A stretch of 64,000 nucleotides of DNA from Melitaea cinxia (GCF_905220565.1 NC_059398.1:3534001-3598000), one strand, 5' to 3'. Counted from the first letter of the stretch, positions 33,065 through 45,354 are shown. The notes: generated by a model from the letters alone, not told the origin. Numbers and translations: made by a program.

Positions 33065-33635
33065 TTTTCGTTTGTGAGTAAACACAATTTTTTGAAAGTT
33101 CTGTTGTTACCGAAAATACAACAACAAAATAATGGAACTTATTTTATATAGCCAAGCGCTCTTCTAATTTTGTTTATTGGTAAATTACATATTTTAGAAG
33201 CTCAGAAAGGAAAATAATCTTTTATTTAATTTATGATTTTGATTTTGACTCAAGGCACACGTAGTACTTTTACATGTGCCTTGTGTGTGCCTATTGAAAA
33301 CGACAATTCATTAATAACTTCTACGAGTAAGAGAACAATATGAATATGAATTCGTTTGAATTTTTTGCTCACATAAAATAACTTTGAAAGAGTTAAAAAG
33401 GCTCGTTCCAACCTTAGACGGTAATAAAATTATATTAAAAAACCCTGAGAAAAAGTTATTACGGTAAGAAAATGAAAGTCTAGATATAGGTTTCATATAA
33501 AAGAATGGAAATATTTATTCGTAAATTGATTGTAATAAAAAGATCTTATTACGAAGAAGATTTAATGCTTATTTATGTATTTCGGAATTATCATATGTAT
33601 TATATATGTAATTATTTAAACTAAGGTAAGACACA
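33065..33635. other. No gene recognised
   Basis: AT-rich sequence without features. Confidence 0.45.
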
Positions 33636-33636
33636 G

Positions 33637-33848
33637 CAGTTAATATCCTGTTCAAAATATGGAGCAACCCGACCGGTGTAATACCTCGACCTCACAGAAG
33701 ACTACACAGCTAAGTAATACTGTTTTCAAGCAGTTTTGTGTTCCTGTTGGGAAGCAAGGTGACCAGAGCTCCTGGGGGGATTGGGGATAGGGTCGGCAAC
33801 GTGCTTGCGATGTTTCTGGTGTTGCATGAGCCATAGGCTTGTTTGCCG

Positions 33849-33852
<4 letters not shown>
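33637..33852 (+). repeat. SINE-like family C copy ending in a TA microsatellite
   Basis: GTTCAAAATATGGAGCAACC, ACCTCGACCTCACAGAAG, GACCAGAGCTCCTGGGGGG and TTGTTTGCCGACC run directly into (TA)n, where other copies have TATAAAAAAA. The microsatellite probably grew from the tail. Confidence 0.8.

Positions 33853-33914
<62 letters not shown>
33853..33914. repeat. (TA)n microsatellite
   Basis: About 30 TA units at the 3' end of the adjacent family C element. Confidence 0.97.
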
Positions 33915-33919
<5 letters not shown>

Positions 33920-33921
<2 letters not shown>

Positions 33922-34550
33922 GAGTAAGTACACATGTACTTACTTACTTTATATATAAATAAAAATAATCGAAAAATATGTTTTAATATAATAAACAACG
34001 TTCATACAACTGTTAAATAGTGGGACAGACAGATGCATAGATTAGGCTTTATAAATATACGTATATCTTTGATATGTCTATATAGACCAGTAACTTCACG
34101 AACATTAAACATAGAAGTATGATAAATCGATAGCATTAGTCAGTGCAATCGACATTGAGGAAGGGCAATAATTTTGACGCTCATGAATTTCACTTGAGAC
34201 CCAAACAAAAACTAGGTCTCACTTGACAAATTGCTTTTGAGTTCTTGAATTTAATTTATCCATTGATTGTGCCTTGAAAATTGGTATTTAATTCAATGCT
34301 GGTTTTTCACTGTAGAATATTTAATTCGACTACATCTTCAAGTAATATTTTTTATACAAATTCAATCACTTGAAATATTTGCGTTGTGGAAAAAGGTTTA
34401 AACTAGAGAAGAAAAGTATACTTTTTCCTAAAGAGGATTACGGAATATGTAAAATTTGTTACAAAACTCATTGTAAGGGATTTTAGTTATTGGTTATATT
34501 TTAAGTAAAGGTATTTTGGACGTTATCTGATATCATTTTATAATATATAT
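33920..34550. other. No gene recognised
   Basis: AT-rich sequence without features. Confidence 0.45.
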
Positions 34551-34551
34551 G

Positions 34552-34990
34552 AAACTAGGGGACCCGGCAGACGTTGTCCTGTCCGGAAAACTACTACCAA
34601 ATTTGATAGAAGATAGATAAAATTACAGATGCTTACAAAATTTGATAAAAATTGATTTAGTAGTTTCGGAATTACATACTGATAGCAGCGCCACTTACCA
34701 GGTCAGATTGAGATAAAAACTACCCTATCTCCTAAGTTGGACAAAATTACAGATGCGTAAAAAATTTGATAAAAATTGGTTCAATAGTTTCGGAGTTACA
34801 TACATTTAAAATTTTCATTGTTAACGCCCACCCCCGTATCCTTATTGGGCATGAGTTATCCTGAAATCCGCTTATCGATCATTTCTACATCACCTGTAGG
34901 ATATTCGTACCAAATTTGGAGTCGATAGTTTAAAAACTAGAATTTCTCATTGTTAACGCCCCCGCAACAATATAAAAGGTAATGTGAAAT
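34552..34990 (+). repeat. Dispersed repeat with internal partial duplication
   Basis: Begins GGGGACCCGGCAGACGTTGT, resembling the start of 40145 (AACTCGGCAAACGTTGTC). The segment AATTACAGATGC..AAAATTTGATAAAAATTG occurs twice (34620 and 34745). CATTGTTAACGCCC also occurs twice (34817 and 34948). No coding frame. Confidence 0.6.
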
Positions 34991-35384
34991 AGCTAGTTAA
35001 TACCATTTTTACTGTATGTAAATTAAATTAAAATGCGGTCTACGAATAAGATCAATTTAATCATTAATAGCTTACGTAAAATGTGCCCTAATATATTATT
35101 TAACATGAACTTTATTTATTAGCAATAAAGTTCAAATTGACTCTACATTTTAGTTAGAAAACGTTTGTTTAAAAGAAACAGGTTGTTAAAAAGAAACAGG
35201 CTGTTTTTAGGGTTTTCACGGAAATTATTCGAATTTTTCTGGCCGTAAAAATCATCCTTGGACTTCAACGATCATTTAAAAAAAAGAATTGGTAAAATTG
35301 GTCCAGGCGTTGTTGAGTTATACGCTTACGAACACATTTTACGATTCATTTTTATATATAATGTTATGTGATGATCGGTTCGGT

Positions 35385-35715
35385 ATGACGAACCCCGGAT
35401 GTGCGAGTGATGCAACTGCGTGTAAGTGCCTAAACACCGGAGGTCGCGGGTTCGATTTCCCGTTTCAAGTGAATAATTGTATTTGTTCAAATATTTATTT
35501 CCAGTTTTGGTGGTTGTCCTTACGTGTCTCCACACCGTTCCTTGAAGAGGATGTTAATCTTTCGGTCCCGGTTGTTATCATAGATAGCTATTGTTACTCA
35601 TAGTAGGGAATATATCCACAAACTCGCAGCGGAGCAGCGTGGTTGCTTAAGATCTCTTAAATCCTAAATGGAGAAAAAAGTCCTATGCCTAACTGTAGGA
35701 TATTACAGGCAAAAC
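35385..35715 (+). repeat. SINE-like family B copy
   Basis: tRNA-like head with B box GGTTCGATTTCCC, then the family B body GGTTGTTATCATAGATAGC, ACTCATAGTAGGGAATATA, and tail CTAACTGTAGGATATTACAG. Divergent 5' half. Confidence 0.75.
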
Positions 35716-36478
35716 CAAAAACATATTATTTTTTGTGGGCTGTGAAGAGTAGAACTTACTAGAACTTATTTATATATCATTTGGTAATGACATTATATTT
35801 AAGTGCTTTTGATCGGTAAATTTATTTCATTGAATATTATCGGTTAGATATAATGAGCTTAGAGGAAATAGTTTAACAGTTATGGTGCAATACTAGCTGA
35901 TAGGATTAAATTTAGTTCAGGGAATTGGCACATTTCCAAATGGTATTTAAGTGGCCGTAAAACATCAACTTTACTGCTCATTCAACATTTAAAATCTGAA
36001 TTGGAAATACTATAATATGTCTAAAGGAGGAAGTTTTGAGAATTTATTGTAAGAATAAATTTATAAAATATGAATCCGTAGTGAAACAGCTTGGTGCATA
36101 TTTATACTTATAATAATAAAAAATTAATCAATGTTACTTTCAAGAGTCATTTTTTAAATGTTTTATGGATTGCTTAATTTTCTTAACTGCCTTATCTTTT
36201 AAAACTTTAGCAAGAAGTTCAACACAACCCCGGGGCAGAAAGCTTTTTCGCTGCAAATTGAGTGAACAGGTAAGGGATGTATAAAAAATAAAAGGAGCAA
36301 GAGCTAGTATACTCAAATTAGCCACGACACAGCCCTAGCTCTTAACTTTACTTATATAAATATATTATAGTTGAGGTTGGTGCTTCAATAAGTACAAAAC
36401 TAAACTGTTTTCTTCTTTTTCTAATATATGGGAAAAGGGTTGAAGATTAATTCGGCTGATGGATGATTTAGCTGCCAC
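35716..36478. other. No gene recognised
   Basis: AT-rich. A 61-codon minus-strand frame (36140-36325) begins with GTG and is not supported as a gene. Confidence 0.45.
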
Positions 36479-36479
36479 A

Positions 36480-36585
36480 TGATATTCGCCAACCCGCAGT
36501 GGAGCAGCGTAGTGGATTAAGCTCTAATCCTTCTCCTACGTAGGGTAAGAAGCCTATGCCCAGCAGTGGGTGATACAGACTGAAT
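36480..36585 (+). repeat. SINE-like family B, 3' fragment
   Basis: GATATTCGCCAACCCGCAGT, GGAGCAGCGTAGTGGATTAA, AAGCCTATGCCCAGCAGTGG and an imperfect ATACAGACTGAATGAAT tail. Confidence 0.8.
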
Positions 36586-36699
36586 GAATAAATGAAAAAA
36601 AAAGTGATAACAATGATCATTATCAGGTGCCAAACTAACAAGACCATTAGCATCAATACGCAATTATATCGAATGGTTTTACCATATCATTTAGATATA

Positions 36700-37310
36700 A
36701 TTGTGTTTGCTCGCAAATGAAAAAAAACCGACTTCAATTACATCGACGAGTAATACAACGTAGATCGACGAAAAAATAGTCAAGTAACTACGCGTTATCA
36801 AAGATTACTCAAAAAGTAGTTATCAGATCACAATAAAATTTATATGTGACCACATGACAAACATCAACTTTCGATTAAAATAAAAATTATTAAAATCGGT
36901 TCACCCAGTAAAAAGTTATTGCGGATTTTCAAGCGTTTCCCTCGATTTCTCTAGGATCCCATCATCAGATCGTGGTTTCCTTATCATGGTACCAAACTAG
37001 GGATATTTCCTTTTCAACGAAAAAAGAATTATCAAAATCGGTACATCCAGTAGAAAGTTATGCGGTATAATACAACGTAGGTCGACGAAAAAAGCGTCAA
37101 GTAAAAACGCATTATTCGATATAGCTCGAAAAGTAGTTGTTAGATCTCAAATAAATTTAAATGGGACCAATTGACACACACCACCTTTCGATTAAAACAA
37201 AATTTGTCGAAATCGCTCTACCGGGTCAAAAGTTCTGATGTAACATACATAAAAAAAAATACAGTCGAATTGAGAACCTCTTCCTTTTTTGGAAGTCGGT
37301 TAAAAATAGG
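36700..37310 (+). repeat. Family E TIR-type repeat, longest copy
   Basis: Left end AAAAAACCGACTTCAATTAC, right end TTTTGGAAGTCGGTTAAAAA, about 590 bp apart. The inside is a partial tandem duplication: GTAATACAACGTAG..GACGAAAAAA, GTCAAGTAA..ACGC and AGATC..AATAAAATTTA occur twice, about 340 bp apart. No transposase frame. The TIR structure suggests a non-autonomous DNA element. Confidence 0.8.
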
Positions 37311-37314
37311 TCGC

Positions 37315-38095
37315 TAGTATTGAAAACGTCAAACAATGTATATCAAACAAGTAAGCTTATCTTCTGCGACATATGTAACGAGATTTTATTATAAGTATTT
37401 ATGACTACTTTAAATTGACCCATTATTCTAAATTATAACGTGATGTTATATACAGTTTTATTCTGGAATTCGTATATAAGTCTCAGTTTATGTTGCTGAC
37501 AAAATTGTTATAATCATTTCATTATTTTCATTTTTTATCGAGATATATAATAAAATTAATATATGTCATTTATAATAAGTAAGTAGACGTACGAACGGTT
37601 TTAATAATTAAAAATTGTTTTATATCAAAAAAAAGCCTCCAAGCCAGATTAAATCCGACAGTGGGCTTATTGTATTAAAACATCAAGATTTATCTCAGTG
37701 TACTGCGGGCACTACAAAGGTTTTTTAAAACATTTTAACGTGATGTGGGTTGATTGTGTATCAAGTCCTTTGAGAGCGAGTTTTAATAAAAACTGCCGGA
37801 AGTTAGTCCGGTACCTATACGTTCGGCGGAAAAGGTATTGAAAAATCTCATATTAACTAAAATGTTTACGGCCACATGTTACATACACAATTGAAATATT
37901 ACCAATGAGAGCATGCATGAATAAACGTCATGCAAGGGGTGCATGATCTTTGGTTTTACGTACAGATATTGTAGTTGGCTTTTGTTTATATTGACCTGCG
38001 TCACAGGATTTGCATTTCAATAATGGTCGTTAAAAGTTGATATTTGTTGTTTATCTGTATATACAAATAAAGAAAAATCACTAAATGTGTAAAAA
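37315..38095. other. No gene recognised
   Basis: AT-rich sequence; nothing supported. Confidence 0.45.
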
Positions 38096-38099
38096 TTGA

Positions 38100-38145
38100 A
38101 CGATCACAATTTAGCCTGTAATATTCCGCAGCTGGACAAAGGTAG
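38100..38145 (-). repeat. SINE-like family B, terminal fragment
   Basis: ATTTAGCCTGTAATATTCCG and GCAGCTGGACAAAGG: the end of family B only, next to a family D element. Confidence 0.65.
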
Positions 38146-38169
38146 TTTTCTTGAAATTGAAATGTTGTA

Positions 38170-38510
38170 TACATTACGAGTGCTGTGTGGCTACGGCACT
38201 AAAGAATTTAGCCACCCCCTCTCTTCCCGTGGGTGTCGTAAGAGGCGACTAAGGGATAACAAGGTTCCACAACCACCTTGGAACTTAAGAAGCCGACCGA
38301 TGGCGGGATAACCATCCAACTGCTGGCTTTGAAATACACAGGCCGAAGACGGGCAGCAGCGTCTTCGGTGCGACAAAGCCCGTACTGCGGTCACCAACCC
38401 GCCTGCCCAGCGTGGTGACTATGGGCAAAACACATGAGTTCACGTTATTTTTGGCGTGAACTTGTGGAGGCCTATGTCCAGCAGTGGACTGTATAGGCTG
38501 TAATGATGAT
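38170..38510 (+). repeat. SINE-like family D, longest copy
   Basis: 5' part GTGTGGCTACGGCACTAAAG, TCTTCCCGTGGGTGTCGTAA, GAGGCGACTAAGGGATAAC; middle GACGGGCAGCAGCGTCTTCG; 3' part ACCCGCCTGCCCAGCGTGGT and TGGAGGCCTATGTCCAGCAG, ending in TGATGAT. The 3' part is nearly the same as the RTE coding end (AYVQQW). I see no clear tRNA-like head, so the origin of the 5' part is unknown. Confidence 0.8.
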
Positions 38511-38519
38511 ACATTACGA

Positions 38520-38665
38520 AATTTTAACTGAGGTATAGCAGGAAATATCCTGCTCAAAATATGGAGCACCCTGACACCTGACACCAGTACCTCGACTAAG
38601 TAGTGTTGTGTTCCTGTGGTGAGTAAGGTGACTAGAGCTCTTGGGGAGATTGGGGTAGGAGTTGG
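38520..38665 (+). repeat. SINE-like family C, 5' half
   Basis: AACTGAGGTATAGCAGGAAA, CTCAAAATATGGAGCACC and CTAGAGCTCTTGGGGAGATT, stopping before the CR1-like tail. Confidence 0.75.
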
Positions 38666-39009
38666 CGGAAAATGATTATGGAAAAATTGAAAAAGAAATG
38701 TAAATTATTTTAACATAAATTATACTTATTGTAATTTAAAAAAAGGATCTTATTTGTAATATGAGAACTGAGCTAACTGGGCTTTTATCACGATCCAGAA
38801 TGTTCAAGCTTGTTCGTGTGTTTAAAGCCAGCTTATTATTCTTTAAGCATTCTCGTTCACTGCAAAGTGCTGCGAAAAACAAGAACAAGCTGTTTTTGAA
38901 AGAACGATTTTATAAGACGTTGTAAATACAACTTTAAAGTCAGTATCGCAACGTTAGAAAAACGCCAGTTTACTTTTTAATGTAATATAATTTAAATTAA
39001 ATTAAAATA

Positions 39010-39125
39010 AGATTTATGAAACAACTTTTTTCGGATTTTATCGCGGTTTATTATTAACTTTTGATTCCCGACGTTTCGATGACGGAGGATCCTCCCGTGA
39101 CCATGGTTGCTGTAAAATATATAAT
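39010..39125 (+). repeat. Dispersed repeat with 'cccgacgtttcgatgacgg' motif
   Basis: TTTTGATTCCCGACGTTTCG and GACGGAGGATCCTCCCGTGA are sequences I associate with the 3' end of widespread arthropod LINE-type repeats; unverified. GGATCC in GGAGGATCCTCC is a perfect 12-bp palindrome. Confidence 0.45.
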
Positions 39126-39129
39126 AAAA

Positions 39130-40140
39130 AAATATACATAATATAATACAGTATAGTACAGCAAAATATAACAAAATATAATATATAAATATAATTTAAT
39201 ATAATAAATATATAATGCTATTTTGCCTGAATGTATTTGCTGGCTAAAAAAGAAAATAATAATAATAATACAATTTACAAAGAAAAAAAGCAGAGTTGTA
39301 TCTAACACAATAACAAAAAAGAAAAAACGGTAACGAACAAAGACATTTAACAAATAACAACAATAATAATAAATAATAATAATAGCTATGTTAATTTACG
39401 AATTCCTTTCACTTTATCCCATAGTAATATTAATAATAGATAAAAATAATTGTCTGCATGTTTTAAAACAAACCCTTTCCTATAAGCAGTTGGTACTTGG
39501 TACACAAGTAGATTTTTTAAACATTTAGTTTATTTTTATATTCAATGTTCATAATTTCGGGTAAAACAAAAGAAACATATCCCAAGTTAACGAAATAAGT
39601 GAAGCGATTTACATTGAATTGACCCCGCGCAGCTGTTTCAAATCACACGTACCGAAAGCTACCCTTTAGAACTGATGTCTACCTTTGATATTTTCATCTG
39701 TTTTCCTTATAAATGTCGTACTAAATTTGAAGATAAAAACTAAAAATAATAGATATAACTTATAATTATTTATTCACGCTTAAATAACGCTCTATGGTTT
39801 CTCGTAACAGATTAGATGGATGGCCGGCTCAGTACTCTAAATCAAGTGTTAACTTCGTTACATGTACCTAGAAAGGAACCTTCTTTTTACTGAATATGAA
39901 AAAGAAACATCACGAATTCTGAAAAATGTAAGCTAACACAAAGTAGAGAGGGAAATGACGTCTAGTCCATCTTAGTAGGCTGACTCTTTGCTTTGAAGTA
40001 GGACATTTCAAAGATAAAAGATATTTGAGACTGTTTAAGCATATTTTGGATCATATCACAGTGCAAAACAACAGATAAAAATCTCAAAAAACTGTACATT
40101 ATATACTAAGCCGTATTTTCATGGCATTATTACTTTATAT
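39130..40140. other. No gene recognised
   Basis: Very AT-rich, with A/T-only low-complexity parts at 39110-39220 and 39240-39390. Confidence 0.5.
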
Positions 40141-40144
40141 TAGT

Positions 40145-40465
40145 ACTAGCTAACTCGGCAAACGTTGTCTTGCCGCTAAACGCTATTTAAAAATAGGGGT
40201 TGTGGTAGAGGGGAGAAAATTTAGGGTCGTATGTATTTTTCAACGCCACAACATAATAAAATAAAAAATTTATAATTTATCTAAAAATTAAAAAAAAATT
40301 AGGTGTGGATTACCCTTAACATTTAGGGGGATGAAAAATAGATGTTATTCGATTCTCAGACCTACCCAAAATCCACACAAAATTTCACGAGAATCGGTCA
40401 AGCCGTTTCGGAGGAGTTTAACTGCAAACACCGCGACTCGGGAATTTTATATATTTTATTTTATG
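40145..40465 (+). repeat. Dispersed repeat H, longest copy
   Basis: Starts CTAGCTAACTCGGCAAACG, ends AGCCGTTTCGGAGGAGTTTA, AACACCGCGACTCGGGAATT. The 3' half matches 19020-19192. Confidence 0.6.
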
Positions 40466-40469
40466 TCAT

Positions 40470-41495
40470 GTCCGTGAAGCTTCTTATTCATGATGAGCGA
40501 TTAGTCACACTTTGTTGATGGTTGGTTCATATGATAGTGATATTCAATGTGATTAAACTATATTATACATTAAACTAAAATAATTTAACGGTTAATTAGT
40601 CCTATCAGGCAGTCTAATTATTATCACGTATCGTGATCACATTAGCTTCTAATTGAAATAGCTCATTGAATATTCAATGATTTGTTATTTGACATTGTTA
40701 TTATTTTTGTCATCAGAATTATGAGATAGAAGTGTTTGTCTATAGATTTATTTATACTCATGTTGAGTCCATGCTATATAACGAAAGATTTTTTTTCGGA
40801 TCGTCTAATATTGGCATTTAGACGCTATACAATTTTATAAATGATTTTTGGTTGGATATCTATTTATCAGTGAAGCTTGGTAGAAAATAACATGCTCGAA
40901 TACAGAAGCACAGCAATATGTTACTGTAAATAAGGGATTGCAATGCTGCTTTTTACAGGAGCTATGTTGAAATTGTAGTAGCATGCATGACGTTTGATAG
41001 TATTGTTAATAGAATAATGTGTTTCTTGACGATTGAACATGTCTGTAAATTTTTTGAACACCCTGGAGATGCCTTTACGCCTGCTTGCTAAAGGTTTTGT
41101 TACCGTCAATGATTAGAAGCTTAATTAATTACACTGCTCCGCCGACACTAGATACGAGATATTTTTTCCTACTAACATTAATAATCATTAACTGGTTATA
41201 ATATCAACTAGGACATAATAAATAAGAAAAACCCGGACCTAAAATATTTTTATTTCGATAAGAACATTTTTAGAATTACTTACAAAAGAAACAAATTATA
41301 TTTTATACAGTTCTTAAAATAATAATGTAGAACTACGAGTAAATCTAACATAAATTTACTTTTAAGATAAAATTTCAAAGCTCTGGCGTCTTCGGCTCTG
41401 TTGTAGTTAGTGCATAAATCCAAGAATTAATTTTTTGTGTGATTTAAAACAAGATTAGCATCTTAGAATCAGTCGATATTTAAAAAAGGTCAATG
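40470..41495. other. No gene recognised
   Basis: AT-rich sequence without features. Confidence 0.45.
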
Positions 41496-41499
41496 AATA

Positions 41500-41612
41500 C
41501 TAGCTACCGCTGTTTGGTAAGGCAGTAAAGAATATAGCCATTCCCTCTCTTCCCGTGGGTGCCGTAAGAGGCGACTAAGGGATAACACAGTTCCACTATC
41601 ACCTTGGAACAT
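41500..41612 (+). repeat. SINE-like family D, 5' fragment
   Basis: TAAAGAATATAGCCATTCCC, TCTTCCCGTGGGTGCCGTAA, GAGGCGACTAAGGGATAACA and CCACTATCACCTTGGAAC match the 5' part of 38170-38510. It ends a few bases before the next SINE. Confidence 0.75.
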
Positions 41613-41617
41613 ATAGA

Positions 41618-41952
41618 CGCCGCGTTGGCGCAACGGTCACAGCCATGGATTGTACCTGTTGCGCTGGCGGTTGCGGGTTCGATCCCCGCACATGAAAAAC
41701 ATTTGTATTGGCCATACAGGTGTGTGCCGAGGTCTGGGTGTTTGTGTAGTCCTTGTGGGTCTCCCCATCGTGTCTCGGAGACCACGTTAAGCTGTCGATG
41801 CCGGTTGTTATCATGTACACCTGATAGCGATCGTTACTCATAGTAGGGAATATATCCGCCAACCCGCATTGGAGCAGCGTGGTGGATTAAGCTCTGATCC
41901 TTCTCCTACATTGGGGAAGAGGCCTATGCCCAGTAGTGGGATATTACACTAG
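41618..41952 (+). repeat. tRNA-derived SINE family B, full-length reference copy
   Basis: Head ACGCCGCGTTGGCGCAACGG (A-box-like), B box GGGTTCGATCCCC at about 41673-41685, then ATTTGTATTGGCCATACAGG, TGTGTAGTCCTTGTGGGTCT, GGTTGTTATCATGTACACC, ACTCATAGTAGGGAATATA and AGAGGCCTATGCCCAGTAG ending in GGATATTACA. About 330 bp with no coding frame. The last ~35 bp read like an RTE C-terminal end (AYAQ-W-DIT). Confidence 0.88.
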
Positions 41953-41954
41953 TA

Positions 41955-42515
41955 ACTATAGTACTAAGTAATATATATGTTTGTATAGACAAAAAACTCA
42001 ATAAATGTGGAAACAGACACTTATTAGAGAGACTTAGCACAGGTCAAGCCACGTATTCTTTTAATTTTTCTAAGAAGTTTTACAATACGGTCTATCGACA
42101 AACGCAATCGAATTTATACTTCATCACATTTAAAGTTCATTCAAAACGTTGTTCACTTTATGAATTAATTACACTTCTCCGTTTTCAATGAATTATGTTT
42201 TCGCATCTAAATGTTTAATCTTGTCAATCACTTGTAGAAATTTAATTTCAAAGGCCATATTTCAGCAAGAAGTCATGACGTTTTGTAATATGAATCAATT
42301 TTAGTGTTTTTACTCCGACTCTTGGGAATATAAATCAGTCCTTTATTACTTTCTGAAACTGTCAATCAAATCGTATAGTAATTTTACATAGAATACTCTC
42401 TTGACTTATTTTATAAAAATGTTATGTCTTATAAACAACAGGGTAAATTAAATTTTTGGATGAAATTTTTGTACTGATAAACGAGCAATTCTTGTATATA
42501 TATGATATTCAATAT
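41955..42515. other. No gene recognised
   Basis: AT-rich sequence without features. Confidence 0.45.
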
Positions 42516-42516
42516 G

Positions 42517-42573
42517 ATTTCCAAAAAACACGATTTACTAAAAATACCGAGCTAAGCTCGATCACCCAAGTAA
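42517..42573 (+). repeat. Palindrome-bearing tail fragment
   Basis: ATTTCCAAAAAACACGATTT, ACTAAAAATACCGAGCTAAG and CTCGATCACCCAAG match the tail of the composite repeat at 30895-31230, in the opposite orientation. Confidence 0.7.
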
Positions 42574-42579
42574 TTTTTG

Positions 42580-45350
42580 TACTGATGCCAGATACCTTGA
42601 ACTTATTTAATTTGAGATTTAACGATGGCTTATATATTGATAGAGATTAATACAAAAATAGCGCTGTGCGTTAGACGTTTGTCGATAGACCCTAAACATG
42701 GTGTTTGAGAGAGGATTTTAAAATTAAGAATCCAAGTATATGACAATAATCGACAATTGACATATGTATATAAGTTTTATTATTTTAGAAAAAATTAAAC
42801 GAAAATCAGTTCATTCATTTGGATGCAATGATACCACAGACAGATACACAAATACACGTTAAACTTATAACGCCCCTATTTTGCGTGGAGGGTCTAAATC
42901 AATTTCACATTAAACGTGTACTATATAAAATATTTCTTTACATATTTTTACTACCTTTATTAGTATAGAAACAATTTAGGTCTCTAAAATGATTACAATA
43001 TATAGGAATTGAAAAATTAATGATTAATTAGTAATATTTTCCCACTCATTATATTCTTCCAATCTTTTAGGGTGAGTTGAATACGTGGAATTAGGTTAGA
43101 AATCTAAAACTTGCAAAAAATCAATATCACAGCTACGTAATATGGCTCTCAAGTATTAATGATTTCCTGTGGTGAGTGAGGCGGCTCAAAGGTCTTGAGA
43201 ATGTCCTTTGTTGGCATTGTGGGATGGGCCGGAAAAATGATTGTGATGCTTCAGGTGTTGCAGGGGTCAATATGTAACGTTAACCTTTTTATCATGCGAA
43301 CTTTTTGGATGCTATCTAAGCGCCATTTACCGCCCTAGTAGTATTAAAAAAGCTCTATACACAATCCATTATGAAATAATTGTAAATGTTTGTCATACGA
43401 ATATAAACGTGGTCTCGAATCATAGTTTGTTTAATATTATTTTAAGAATATTTTATACGTTATTGTTTCATAGTTTTGAGCAGCAATTTTTCAATCATTA
43501 AAGTTATAACAGTTTGCGTTACTACATGATATTCAATGGTCAAAATTCCTCAGGGCGAAAAATTTAATTTTCGGCTCTGTTGATTTGTGGTCAGCTTTTC
43601 ATCGAAATATTTGATCCATTGATCAATTTACATTTCTCCGTCAATTTAATATTGCAAAATTTAATCACACTCACAATTCAAATGAAATAGGCTGGGCAAT
43701 ACCGTTGCTACAATTACGTTTTTAATTTTTTTTTTAATTTGATTGTAATTTTTATTTTTCTTTTTTACCTTAGCTTTTGAATTGTATATCCTGTTTTAGT
43801 AACCGTTTTATCATAAAATTGTAAAACGTAGAAGTCACAAGTTGTGCCCATACTAAGTCATTGCATTTCTTTGGGTTTTTTTTTTCATAGATGAAAGAGA
43901 AATGTTGAAAGTTTATTTATGATGCAGTGCGATTGCGGATGTAATAAAACAATACGACGTTTTTCTTCACCGCCAAAAACGAATTGAGTTTTAATGAGAA
44001 ATTTCAAAGTTCTTTTTTGTTACTCGGTAAACGTCAACTCTGGCTTTCTAACAAGCGGACTTTTATTTTTTTAAATTCTAGGTTTAGGATTTTGGACCGA
44101 ATTAGTTGCCAGATTTATTCTATAGGTTCATAGGCTAAATAAGATTAATATGGCGATAATGCATCAATATGCATATTGTAATTTTTTTAAATATATTATT
44201 CACACACATATTTGAATTCAAATATTAATATCGACAGGTATTAAGTGACAAAACATTGAATTTCTATATCCGCCTCTTGACGTAATATAGCGGAAAATGT
44301 TAATGATGTACATATCAAAAATATCAGTATGTATATTATTTACCTGAGGTGTATTGTATGTCGCAGTTGAGTGATGGATCGGATGTATTTAAAAATCTCT
44401 CGACTTTTATGGATTGCACATTTTTTTTTTGTATTTACGTATGCTCTTAAAAGATAAGGAGTATTTGTTATTTATGTATTAATATAATCCATGAAAGTCT
44501 TATAGGAATTTTGAATTTGATTTATTATATATAAATAATATACCTTTTTTATTACGCTATTTTAGTGTATGATACTTTATTGATAAAAAAAAAACTGGAA
44601 GTTACGCATTTAGATCGACTGTCTAAAGAAAAATATTAATACAATTAAAATAAAAAATTTAAAAACGTCGTAACGCCATCTATTGACATCTATATCATAT
44701 TAACTAAAACGTAACAAGGTCATTCGTTCAGTTAGATTTTACTTCTTATATTTTTTAATACTACCTTATATGAAAATAGATTCAAGTAAACTCCAAAACT
44801 AAATCCTCCAAAACAAAAATAGAGATTTATTTAATTTAAAATAAATGTTTTCAATCTATCTCTATGTAAAAATGAGCTACTTTTGGTTTCCATGAACTAG
44901 CCTTAGGTTATAGCCGATCCGATTAAAAAGTAATCATCTGTTACGATTGGCTTATTCATATTCAATATAAGGTCACACTATTATTTTAATAAGTTATGAT
45001 CCTATTGTTGTATTCCTTAAATAAAATTGTTGAATAAAAATGACTATTGAATGTCACGAGTTCTTCGTATTTATGCACAGGGTATAAGCGAATTACAACA
45101 CGTTGGTCCGTTAGTTCCTCACAATAATTTTGTTACTGTTACCTACTTCGAGGTTGTAGGAGTATTTACATATTCATTGATATTCTGGTTGAATTCTGCC
45201 TCGGACTCGGAAGAGGAGAAGCGTCAAATATAGTTGGAAACAGTTTGTCAACTGAATAATAAGTTAACATGATTGTGTACAGCTTAACAGTTGTCTTATA
45301 TTAGACATAAAATACAGAAAAACTATACTATGTAACTAAGTAACATATTT
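42580..45350. other. About 2.8 kb with no gene recognised
   Basis: AT-rich. A weak family C trace is at 43150-43275 (GTGGTGAGTGAGGCGGCTCA, TGATGCTTCAGGTGTTGCAG). The 60-codon frame starting with ATG at 45051 has no recognisable domain. Confidence 0.45.
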
Positions 45351-45354
45351 TATA

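Noticed and set aside
33652..33933. 93-codon minus-strand frame with a long Tyr-Ile run
   Set aside because: Translation of a (TA)n microsatellite and a SINE-like element.
36140..36325. 61-codon minus-strand frame with a signal-peptide-like start and a basic amphipathic C-terminus (possible small secreted peptide)
   Set aside because: It starts with GTG, contains no ATG, and has no known family, promoter or splice context.
45051..45233. 60-codon ATG frame ending in an acidic tail
   Set aside because: No domain, no second supporting signal; expected by chance in 64 kb.
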